Under the pieces are notes generated by a model. That model was given only the letters and a program-made list of their open reading frames with translations. It did not search any database and was not told the origin of the DNA. The position numbers were made by a program, and so were the translations under genes. 64,000 nucleotides of DNA from Candidatus Peribacteria bacterium (GTDB lineage: Bacteria > Patescibacteriota > Gracilibacteria > BD1-5 > UBA6164): contig CP060226.1 of the NCBI GenBank assembly GCA_023898505.1, positions 868,001 through 932,000 of the forward strand, read 5' to 3'. Numbering within the stretch: position 1 is the stretch's first letter; each line of letters starts with the position of its first letter. Below are positions 29,939 to 39,785 of this stretch, in pieces.

Positions 29939-32900
29939 ATGAGTTCATTATTTAAAAAAGTTACTTCAGCGGTTGCTGGATTAGCTGTAGTTCTTTCTAC
30001 AGTTTCTCCAATTGCTGGAGTAAGTGCTGCTGCTACTGAAATGGAAGCAGCAAACCAACTAGCGGCTCTTGGAGTGATAGTTGACCAATCTGCTAATCCA
30101 AGTGATTACAGACTCGGAGACACTATTACCAGAAGAGAAATGCTAAAAATCATGATGAATCTATCATGAATGACTGTAGAAGATACTTGTGAAGGTAAAT
30201 TCGCAGATCTTTCTTCAGATGACTGGGGATGTAAGTATGCAGAGGCTGCTCTAGCTAATGGTTTTATTGCAGCAAATGCTAACTTCAGACCAGATGATAA
30301 TGTTTCAAAAGTTGAAGCATTAAAAATGGTTTTCCAAGCAAGAGGTATCGAAAGAGCCGACAATGAAGATTGGAGAGCTGGATATGTTGAAACTGCCGTA
30401 GCAGAAGGAATCGTTAGCGCTTCTTTTTCTGACTATGACACTGCAGCAGTGAGAGGATGGATCTTCGTAGCTGGTGCTAATGCAGTAGATGCAGAAATGG
30501 TAGTTGAAGACGAAGAGGATGATCTTCTTGGAGATCTTCTTGGAGGTCTTGATGATGAAGAGGATGAAGAAATGTCTGGAGAAGATGAAGAAACTACTGA
30601 TGATGAAGTAGTGGTTTCTGGAGACAACGTTCTTTCAGTAACTCTTTCTCCTATGACTCCTAGTGCTGCAACTATTCCTGGAAATGTTTCAGGTCTTCCT
30701 GTTGCTAAATTTGATTTTACTGCTGGAAGTGAAGACGTAACTGTTACTTCTGTTACAGTAAAAAGAAGAGGTCTCTCTGACTCTGCTACTCTTGAAAGCC
30801 TTGCTGTATTCAGCGATGAAGGAAGAGTATCTAAAGGAAAAGATGACTCTCAAGAAAACAATACTCAAGCAGAACTTACATTGACTAACGGATATGTAAT
30901 TAAGGCTGGAGAAACACAAACTCTTACTGTTGTTGCTGATGTAGCTGCTACTGGTATTGCTAACGGAGATGAATTTGCTATCGAGCTTCTTGACGTAACG
31001 GCTTCAACTACTGTTGAAGGACTTACAAATCTTGTAGCAAACACTTTCAAAGTTGGAGGAGTTGATGCAGCTACTCTTACTTTTGATCCAGATGGATCTG
31101 TTTCTAATCCAAAAATTGGAGAAGAAGGAGTTGATATCTTCAAATTTAAAGTAACTGGTGCTTCTGATGAAGATGTAGTTCTTTACTCTGTTACATTTAA
31201 AGAGGATGGAACTATTGATGAAGAAGAAGAAATTGGAAACTTCCAACTTGTACATGATGGAGTAGTTATTGCTGAAACATCTATGCAAGATTCTAAATAT
31301 CTTACTTTTGATCTTGGCGATGGTCTTACTATTGCTGAAGATAAAGTTGAGAAATTCGTAGTAAGAGCAGATATCCTTGGAGGAGCTGCTAGAACTGTTA
31401 AATATTTTGTTGATAAAGAACTTGATATTACTGCTGAAGGGCAGAAATATGGATACGGAGCTGCGGTAGATATTACTACTGTTGATGCTTCTGGAAATCT
31501 TTTCTCTATTACTGTTCAAGCAGGAGAACTTACTCTTGTTGAAATTGACGCTCCAAGTGATAAAATTAGAGAAGATAAACAAAATGTAGTTCTTGGAAAA
31601 GTAAAAGTTACAAATGTAGCTGGACAAAATCTTGAACTTCAAAAGCTTGGGGTATACGTAGCACTTTCTACTGGTACACTTGCAAATACATTTGAAAACT
31701 TTGAGTTATACAACGAAGCTAACGGTACTTCATATGAATTATCATATGCTACTGGTACTGGAGCATCTGCTACTGGTGTATACTCAGATGATGATTTATC
31801 TGTAACTCTTCCACAAGGAACAGTTACTCTTACAATCAGAGCTGATACAAAAGATAATGTTACTGGTTTCGACGGAATGACTATTGATCTTTCTATGGAA
31901 ACTGGAGATGATAACTTAGCAACTGCTGGTGGATTCTACGTTGAAGAAACTGCAGATGATAACGAAGTAACGGATATTACTCCATCTTCACTAACATTTA
32001 AACAAATCGAAGGTGTAGTTTCTTCTGCTACTGCTTCTGTTGTTCCACTTGCTGACGTAACTGTTGTAAGAGGAGCTCAAGACGTAGTTGCTCTTCAATT
32101 TGAAATTGAAGCAGACGAGGCTTCTGCTATTTACATTGATGAAATGGCAGTTTCTAACCTTTCTGGTTCAGGACTTACTAATGCAAGAGTAACAGAAATG
32201 AAATTGTATAAGGGTTCTGTTTCTGAATCAAACCTTCTTGATAGAGTTTCTGGTTCACAAATTTCTGGAGATGTTGCTACATTTGATGGATTCAATGTAG
32301 AAATCCCTGCAGATGAAACTGAAACATTTATTGTTACACTTTCTGTTCTTGATGGTGATTCTGCTGAAGGGGCGGTTCTTAATGTAGAACTTGACTCTGT
32401 TTCTGCTGAGGACGAAGACAGTGATGATGTAACCGTTACAGGAATAGCTTCTGTTGATTCAGCAAGAAGTATTACTGTTACTGGTTCTGGTGAATTTACT
32501 GTTGCTTACGATGCAAACAATGATGATAACGAAGATACTAAGACTATCCTTGGAGGTGAGTCTATGGTAGTTGCATCATATGATGTACAAGCTACAAATG
32601 AAGCAGTTGATGTAGAAACTGTTACTGTAACTCTTTCTCAAACTGGTTCTGATGTGAAAAATTCTATTGCTTCTGCAGATCTATACCTTGGGTCTACAAA
32701 AGTTGGTTCAGCATCTAACTCAGATGTAAGTACTGCAAATGGAACTATCTCATTTACAAACCTTACGAAGTTGATTATCCCAACTGAAGAAGAAGAATTA
32801 AAAGTACAACTTAATACTTCTACTATTGGATACCAAAAAGTAGGTCAAACTCTTACAGGTCTTTATGTAACAAGTATTGCATTAACAACTGTTGAAGGAG

Positions 32901-33427
32901 TTGATTCAGGAAACACTGTATCATCTCAAACTGAAACAGATGATTCTGAAACATTCTCTATCGTACCTGCGGTTGTAACTCCTGCAGTTGTAACTCAGTT
33001 TGGTTCTGATGCTAAATTCAGCATCACTGTAAACGATGGATCTAATACTCAAACAGGATCTAACTCTGCAGTTACTGTAACTCTTGGAACACTTACATTT
33101 ACTCATAATGGTAACACTACAGAATCTGGTTCTACTGCAACTGGATATGTACTTTACAAAGATGGGCAATCAAGTGATCAAGTTGGTGGTGTGATTTCAG
33201 GTGGAAACGTAACATTTGATTTAAGTACTTTTGGTACTGCAACAAATGGTCAAGTTTCATCTAGTGCTACATATGTTATCCATGCACTTGGTACAGTTGA
33301 TAAGACATATGGTCTTAAGTTACAAACAGATGGTGTACAATACACTACTAACTCAGATGGAGGTTCATCAGTTGGATTAACATCTAACATGAGTACTGAA
33401 CTTGATCTTGGTTCTAAAACATTCTAA
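29939..33427 (+). CDS. S-layer-like surface protein with SLH-type N-terminus
   Basis: 1162 residues. A signal peptide (VAGLAVVLSTVSPIAGVSAAA) precedes SLH-like segments (LGVIVDQ...DYRLGDTITRREMLKIMMNLS; FADLSSDDWGCKYAEAALANGFI; FRPDDNVSKVEALKMVF), an acidic linker (about 190-225, Asp/Glu runs) and a long beta-rich, Thr/Ser/Val-rich region of repeated Ig-like units to the C-terminus. Only one UGA in the whole gene (30167-30169). Low codon diversity, its own promoter, a structured leader and strong terminators all indicate very high expression, as for the main surface-layer protein. It probably attaches to the wall through the SLH part. Confidence 0.82.
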
Positions 33428-33471
33428 TTACACTCGTAGCATTTACGCAGTCCAAAAGATTGTTTTCAAAA

Positions 33472-33508
33472 AATCCCTTTTCCCGCTTGTCGGGAAAGGG
33501 ATTTTTTG
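33472..33508 (+). terminator. Terminator of the S-layer-like gene
   Basis: Stem aatcccttttcccg / cgggaaagggatt with one bulged T, loop cttgt, then a T-run; 44 bases after the stop. Confidence 0.85.
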
Positions 33509-33515
33509 TTGTGTA

Positions 33516-33563
33516 GATTAAACTAAAAAGGAGCTAATATATTAACTCCTTTTTAGTTTAATC
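33516..33563. terminator. Bidirectional hairpin between convergent genes
   Basis: Perfect 18-bp arms 33516-33533 and 33546-33563 (core aaactaaaaaggag) with 12-base loop. It would end the mfd transcript on the minus strand and back up the previous terminator. Confidence 0.75.
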
Positions 33564-33583
33564 TTTTTCTTTACTATTTGCTT

Positions 33584-36544
33584 TCACTGTAAGGTCTTGA
33601 GAAGAGTATCTATAAACTCCACATCGTCTCTATATCGCTGTGTATCACTTCGTAATCGAGATATTGTCACTACTGACCAGTATATGTTTGTGTCTTTTGC
33701 TAAAAAGTGTTTTACTTCTTCAAGCGTGATATCCGAAGAGAAATCTATCTGATAGTTCTTCCCTATTTTCTTAATATGAGTGATTCTTTCTTTTCCGGCA
33801 ATTATTTGGAGTTCGAGTATCTTAAAAAGATTATGTAGGCCATTAGATGGTTTGATATACCCCGTGCGAGAAAAGTCCTTTTGTATTTCCTCGAGTTCCT
33901 CTTTGGTTTCAATAGATTCGAGCTCTCTATAGAAGTTCATCTTATCCAGTTCAGAGTTGAAGTATTCATCTTCTAGATGAATTGGGAGGTCTATGTCGAT
34001 ATGAGCACGAGGAAATCGTTTTTTCCCTGTGTTTTGTTGTTGTTTCTCTTCAACCTTTTCTTCTACCATTTTTAAGAACAGATGAATTCAGATTTCTGTT
34101 TTTTGTCCACTTTGTCGTACTCCGAGAATATCTCATCATCATCGTATTTCTAGGTCTTTCATAGCGAGTTCATAGCCGGCCCCAAGGTAGCTATGTTCGA
34201 CAATAGTTGTCAGCTTTTTTGCTGCTTCTTCACTGATATCGTTGTGTGTATAGAGAAGGTAACAGTATCCTTGGATTGAGCTTCTTCCGACCCTTCCGCG
34301 CAGTTGATGAATCTGAGAAATTCAGAAATGATTCGCCCTATCGATGATAATGGTGTTTACATTTGCAAAATCAATCCCATTTTCGATAACCGTAGTAGAT
34401 AAGAGAATATCATATTTTTTATGCTTAAAATCTATAATCCTATCTTCTATTTCATGTCCCCTTAGCTGTCCATGGGTGATGATAATCTTTTTTGTTGGAA
34501 ACAGGGATTGAAGTGTCTTTTGTTGATGTTCAATACTTCGAATACTATTGTGAATGAAAAACACTTGCCCCCCTCTTTTAAACTCTTCGTTGCAGGCAGT
34601 ATAAATTACTTGTTCATTTGTTTGGGTGACAATTGTATGAATTGATTGTCTTCATACTGGGGGTGTTGAAATAATTCCAATATCTCGGATATTTGAGAGT
34701 GCCATATTGAGGCTACGGGGTATCGGTGTCGCTGACATGGAGAGCACATCGATATTTGATTTTAACTTTTTTAACTTTTCTTTATCTTGGACTCAGAATT
34801 TATGCTCTTCATCGAGGATAAGAAGACCGAGATTTTGATACTGTACGTCTTCACTCAAAAGTTTGTGGGTACCGATAATAAGGTCTATTTCCCCCCTTTT
34901 TAGGCGTTTTAGTGTCTGCGTGGTTTGTTTTCACGTTTCTAGCCTTGTGAGCACTGATATGCGGATTCAAAAGTTCCTAAATCTCTCTTCTGCTTTTTCA
35001 TAGTGTTCATAGGCAAGTACTACGAGAGGGCAGATAAAGGCGACCTGTTTTTTATTGAGGATGGCTTGATATATCGCCTGAAATGCAACCTCTGTCTTTC
35101 AGAATCCCACATCTCCGATAAGTAAGTAGTCCATCGGTGTGGGAAGCGACATCTTTTCATGGATATCATGAATGCATGTTTCTTGGTCTTCCGTATAACT
35201 ATGATCAAAACTTTGTTTAAACTCGTTGTAAGCTACAGAAGAGATATGATAGGCATACCCAGTATATTGTACCCTTTGGGTGTATATTTGTAGGAGTTCA
35301 TCGGCTATTTTTTGAGCTTCTTCATTTGCAAGCTGCATCTTCTTTTCCCATACTTTTGTTGACAATCCTGTCAGCTTTGGGTTCTCTACTCCGATATATT
35401 TACTTACTCTTCCCACTTCCGTTATCGGGACAAAGAGTTTTTCATTGTTTAGGTAGGAGATTTCCACATATTCTTTTTCTATTCAAGAGATTTCCTTTTT
35501 AGTAATTCCTAAAAAGACACCAATTCCGTGATCAATATGGACAACATAGTCACCATCTTGAATATTTAAGAGGAGATCAATACTCCCAGAAATACTCTTT
35601 TTTATGCGCTTACGAACAAAGATCGTGTTGAGAATATCATCACAAATAACACGGAGGGAGGAGGTCTCAAAGCTTTTTGTATAGGAACTTCTTGATTGGA
35701 GTATTTTAACTCCAGAGAGCCTATTATAGTCCCTATAGTTTTCTATAATCTTTACATTTTTTGTGAAGATATAGGTTTCTTTTTCCTTGTCTTGAAGTAT
35801 GTGTGTTAATTCGTCTATGTTGTCTATCTTTGGTGGCTCGATTTTCAGTCATATACTTCCAGATCTTGAGAGGAGATCTATACTTGTTTCCCCTGAAGAT
35901 ATGTCGAGGATATCGTGGTATATACCATCCGTATCGAGCTCATCAAGAAGTATATGAATCCCTTGTTCTTGAAGATAGTGCAGGACTCTAGATCCCCCTG
36001 TTTCCTCAAAGTTTTTTGTACTTCCGAGCTGTATGGATCCTATTGATCCTTGTCTATAATGTCGTATATCTTCGATAGAATTTCCCCAAAATCCAATATG
36101 TACTACTTCGTTTTCTGATTCTAGATAGATGATGAGAGTGTCTCACTTTCGTTCATAGCTTCGTGCTTCTGGGTATGGAGCATAGTGGAATCACATTTCC
36201 ACGAGCTTTTGGATGACGACATCTATCTCTATGATATCTCATACTTTTAGGTCTATACTTTCTTTTTTCAGGTGATAGGAGTCGATATAGTGATAGTATG
36301 CATTTTCTGTAGATATCAGAAAGACAGTATTTTCACTGGATCTTTGTTGTAATAGTTGAGTATAATTGTCTATAATGACGATACTGATATGTAACATCTT
36401 TCCAATTTCCTGATACCCAGAGATTCTATTTGCCTTGGTGACCACAACGGAGTTTTTTTGCTCAGAAAAAAGGAGAAACTTAGAAAAGATATTTCCCCCA
36501 CTATGGTAATGTTTGTTGTTTTCAAGTTGTATCCCTAGGTGCAT
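33584..36544 (-). CDS. mfd: Transcription-repair coupling factor
   Basis: 986 residues; removes RNA polymerase stalled at DNA damage and recruits UvrA. The N-terminal part is degenerate UvrB-like; the RNA polymerase-interacting domain follows ([31 protein letters not shown]). The motor has Walker [16 protein letters not shown], whose second glycine is UGA (35099-35101), [28 protein letters not shown] and QLRGRVGRS. Shorter than E. coli Mfd (about 1150). About eight or more UGA glycines. ATG 36544. Partner of the UvrA encoded at 16.7 kb. Confidence 0.95.
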
Positions 36545-36649
36545 TTTGTTTTTTGAAGATAACGACGCTAGTATATATACAAGTATTTACTTTACAAACT
36601 TTGTCTTCGTTATACTATACGGATATCTTTTTATTTTTATTTTTTGTGT

Positions 36650-37222
36650 ATGTATCTATTTCTTGATGCGGTATCAACTAAAGGAAAACTTCTCCTCACC
36701 CGTAGCGATAAAAACATTATTTCTGAAAAGACGATATCTCTGGCCCGTTTAGAAAGTCAGCAACTCCTTGGTAAAATAGAAGAGTTTTTAGATGCTTCGA
36801 GCGTTTCATTTTCTGATCTTTCAGGTATCATTGTTGTACATGGTCCAGGAAGTTTTACGGGGGTGAGGACTATTGTCCTACTCGTAAATACACTGGCATA
36901 TATGTATCATATCCCGCTTTTCCCGATTTCATTTTTTGATATGTATCGTTCTTATCCGATAGTAAAAGCAAGTTCTCGTAGAGATCTCTTTGTGCAATTG
37001 GATCAGGATGAACCAATACAAATTCTTTCAAATGAGGCTTTTTGTGCGTATCTAGAGGAGAATAATATTGGACAGGTATATGGTGATCCACAGATGAATA
37101 TATGAGATACATATTCTGTTACAGCAGAACCTGTATATATTGACAGTATTACGGCTATTGATTTTCATGACGGAATGAGTAGAATAGAACCACTCTATAT
37201 TAAGCGCCCGAGTATTACATAA
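36650..37222 (+). CDS. tsaB: tRNA t6A37 threonylcarbamoyl transfer protein TsaB
   Basis: 190 residues; scaffold partner of TsaD in making t6A on ANN-decoding tRNAs. Starts YLFLDAVSTKGKLLL (degenerate ASKHA phosphate-1 motif) and has the family hallmark IVVHGPGSFTGVRT with the helix after it. The UGA at 37103-37105 joins the C-terminal part to IEPLYIKRPSIT, the usual TsaB end ('P.Y.r.p'). ATG 36650 is chosen over a TTG 6 bases upstream. Divergent from mfd with a 105-bp gap. Confidence 0.88.
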
Positions 37223-37250
37223 ACAATATATTATTCGTTATCCCACCACT

Positions 37251-37781
37251 ATGTTACCACTTAATAATATGCGTCCTGGGGAACAGGTCACTATGGTGCT
37301 TCGTCGTCACTGGATTGTGTATGTTATGCTCGGCACGTATGTTTTGGTAGGATGTTTCTTTGCTCTTACCCTTTTTCTTCTTATTTGAAATACTGTTTTT
37401 TCTTGGCTCGTAGCACTTTTGTTTACCATGATGTTTTGTCTTTTTCTCTATATTGAGTGGTTAAATCATGAGTTGGATATGTATATTGTGACAAATAACC
37501 GCATCATTGGTGTGGAACAAATTTCTTTTTTGAATAGAAAGGTAACGGAGTGTAATCTCGGACAGGTTCAGGAGGTAAACTCTGAAACAAAGGGATTTTT
37601 TGCAAATGTTTTAAACTATGGAACTATCTATATCCAGACAGCTGGGAGTTCAGCAAATCTAAAAATGGACTTTGCTCCGGATCCACTTCAATCATCAAGA
37701 AAGGTCTTAAATATCGTCGATGACTATCGAGACACGCATAATAGTATGGCGAGTTTTAAGCGAGAAGAGCTATCAGAATAA
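37251..37781 (+). CDS. PH-domain (bPH2-type) membrane protein
   Basis: 176 residues. Two membrane segments (IVYVMLGTYVLVGCFFALTL and WLVALLFTMMFCLFLYI, with a UGA glycine between, at about 37386) followed by a bacterial PH domain: DMYIVTNNRIIGVEQISFLNRKVTECNLGQVQEV and NYGTIYIQTAG. The family's function is not settled. Converges on queA with a gap of 3 bases. Confidence 0.8.
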
Positions 37782-37784
37782 GTA

Positions 37785-38897
37785 TTATTCTATCAACATC
37801 GCGTCTCAAAAAGAAAAGAATCGATACTTTTGGTCTACGGCATGCTTGTAGGCCTTTTTTATATACTCAGTACTTGCGAAGCTTGATACGAGCATGAGAA
37901 GCGTTGATTTTGGAAGATGAAAGTTCGTGATGATAGCATCTACACATTTCCAGGTATACCCTGGGTAGATAAAGATATCTGTTTCCATAGAGCCCGCCTG
38001 TATTTCTGAGGAATTTGAACTCATACTTTCTAGTGTGCGGACACTCGTCGTTCCTACCGCAATGATACGCTTTCCTAAAGATTTTGCCGTATTTAGCCTC
38101 ATGGCAGTATCTGGTTCGATTTCGATGTACTCTTTGTGCATCAGATGATCTTTTATGTCCTCGACTTCTACTCCCTTAAAAGTTCCAAGTCCTACATGGA
38201 GAAGTACGGTTTCAATTTGTACTCATTTACGTTGCAGTTTGGAAAGTATTTCGGGAGTAAAGTGAAGCCCCGCTGTTGGAGCTGCCACACTTCCAGATAC
38301 TTCATTGAAAACCGTTTGGTAGCGCTCGGTATCATCTAGCTGCTCTTGTATGTATGGTGGAAGCGGAGTATGTCAAATACTGTCAATAATGTCGAGAAAC
38401 TTGCTTCATGAAAGGTTAAATTGTACCACTCTTCACGCCTCTGATATAGATTGTATGTTGGCTTTGAGTTGTCATTCAAAAGTTACGCTTGTTCCTGGTT
38501 TGAGTTTTCTTCCAGGATATACCAGACAATCCCAGGTGTCTTCTGAAAGTTGTTTGTGGAGAAAGATTTCTACTTCCATTTTTCATAATCCCTCCCCCTC
38601 GTTACCTCAGGTACTCCCTTTGGAAAAGGGAGAAAAACCATGATGTTGTCATTGTATCTTTAGATGGTGACTTTTCACTGATATGTATCCCTTGAGCCTT
38701 GCCTTTATGACGCGAGTTTTATTGAGAACCAAGACATCGTTTGGTCCTAGTATGTCTACAATGTCATAAAAGTGTTTGTCTTCTACTTCTCCACTTTCTT
38801 TGTGCAGATATAACATTCGAGAGTGGTCACGATCTTTCAGTGGAGTTTGTGCAATAAGTTCGGGAGGGAGAGCATAGTCGAAATCAGAAGTTTTCAA
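37785..38897 (-). CDS. queA: S-adenosylmethionine:tRNA ribosyltransferase-isomerase
   Basis: 370 residues, makes epoxyqueuosine in tRNA. N-terminal [24 protein letters not shown], central [19 protein letters not shown] and C-terminal [18 protein letters not shown] / YRFFSF-G-DAMLIE, where the Gly of FGDAM is UGA (37806-37808). No ATG fits the N-terminus; a TTG at 38895-38897, 1 base after the toxin stop, gives [10 protein letters not shown]. An extra segment of about 15 residues before the KMEVEIFL strand is encoded by a palindromic stretch (38590-38640) that looks like an inserted repeat. Transcribed with the upstream toxin-antitoxin genes. Confidence 0.92.
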
Positions 38898-38898
38898 T

Positions 38899-39216
38899 TT
38901 ATTTACAGTATTTATTACATAAAGTTGTTCGGAGTAACTGCAGCGTATCAGTATCAAGTACTCATAGTTTTCACTGTACTAATGATACATGTATCGTGAA
39001 CAGGTGAAATACCTTAATATATGATATTACTTTTAGTCAATTTTGTGAGTGAGGCGACATTGTTATATGTGTATGTTTGTTTGAGATATTACTCGTAATT
39101 GGTATCAGTAATATGTCAGAACTTAATGTATCCCATACAATGCATGGGCGTAATTTCTTATCTTTTAAGTCCGTAAAGGGAAACGATACGAGCACAATAT
39201 CTCCGTATTTATACAT
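38899..39216 (-). CDS. MazF/PemK-like toxin, visible only under UGA = Gly
   Basis: 105 residues from ATG 39216 to TAA 38899-38901. The start [20 protein letters not shown] followed by KLRPCIVW and [12 protein letters not shown] is the hallmark of MazF/PemK endoribonucleases (GDIV.v.FPFtd...k.RP..v; d.i...iTs). The second half has UGA glycines at three positions ([21 protein letters not shown]) matching the family's 'gL...s.v....l.tv....i..k.G.l'. It lies 1 base after the antitoxin stop. MazF toxins cut RNA at short motifs to stop growth. Confidence 0.83.
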
Positions 39217-39217
39217 A

Positions 39218-39439
39218 TTATTTTATGTCAGAAATAGAATAGAGGTTCTCTTCATTATTCCACTCTGGCAGGCTTGTCTCGATACTTTTAAGGTATCCAG
39301 TATCTAAACAATCTTCTCACTCGTACATTAATTTTAGCTTATAGCCTCTTCTTTTTAAGGTAATTGGTTCTTTTTTAAAATATGCTACGTCAAAATATTT
39401 GCTCATATTTTTCCTAAATTCTGTTACACTTATCTCCAT
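39218..39439 (-). CDS. Phd/YefM-like antitoxin
   Basis: 73 residues, ATG 39439 to TAA 39218-39220, with one UGA glycine in MYEGEDCLD. The N-terminus MEISVTEFRKNMSKYFDVAY, then PITLKRRGYKL, matches the Phd/YefM DNA-binding fold ('vs.tefr.nls.~l..v....pi.ItrrG'). It pairs with the MazF-like toxin, a less usual combination. A palindromic operator lies between the -35 and -10 of its promoter (39468-39495), consistent with autoregulation. Confidence 0.75.
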
Positions 39440-39467
39440 ATATGCCACGTTAATGAGTAATATTTGT

Positions 39468-39495
39468 ATATTATGTACACTTTGTACCTTGTCAA
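39468..39495 (-). promoter_or_regulatory. Promoter and operator of the toxin-antitoxin-queA operon
   Basis: Minus strand: TTGACA (39495-39490), 16-bp spacer, TAATAT (39473-39468). Between them is a perfect inverted repeat GTACA-AAG-TGTAC (39475-39487), well placed for binding by the antitoxin. Confidence 0.65.
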
Positions 39496-39785
39496 TTTGA
39501 GAAAGCAAAAAAACCATACGAAAACCCCCGTTGGTATATCATTGGTTACCAGAAATAATTTTGCAGACTACAGCTCTCTGAGTTGTTTAATTCTGTCTTT
39601 TTTTGTTTCGTACACGATATTTTTGATATCACGAGTATACGAGATCATTCTTTTTTTTGCCTTCATATTTTTGTTTTTATTTTGTATGAGGTAGGTATAT
39701 GCTATCAGGTGTTTCATTTTTTTGCAAATATTTGAAAGGTATGGTAGGATTTTAGAGAAATGTTTATTTTGTAAGTATTTTGTAT
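39496..39785. other. Spacer before the giant-protein island
   Basis: No convincing gene. A minus-strand frame ending TAG at 39568-39570 could encode a lysine-rich peptide (MKAKKRMISYTRDIKNIVYE...) but has no ribosome site or neighbour that supports it. The sequence is AT-rich without strong inverted repeats. Confidence 0.4.

Noticed and set aside
31004..31642. Minus-strand ORF of over 200 codons inside the S-layer-like gene
   Set aside because: Produced by the biased codons of the surface protein; Ser/Asn/Ile-rich shadow with no gene context.
33516..33563. Possible CRISPR or attachment site
   Set aside because: It is a single perfect hairpin between convergent genes; no repeat-spacer series exists anywhere in the window.
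39077..39307. Plus-strand ORF of 76 codons
   Set aside because: Antisense to the MazF-like toxin and antitoxin genes, which have clear family similarity under code 25.
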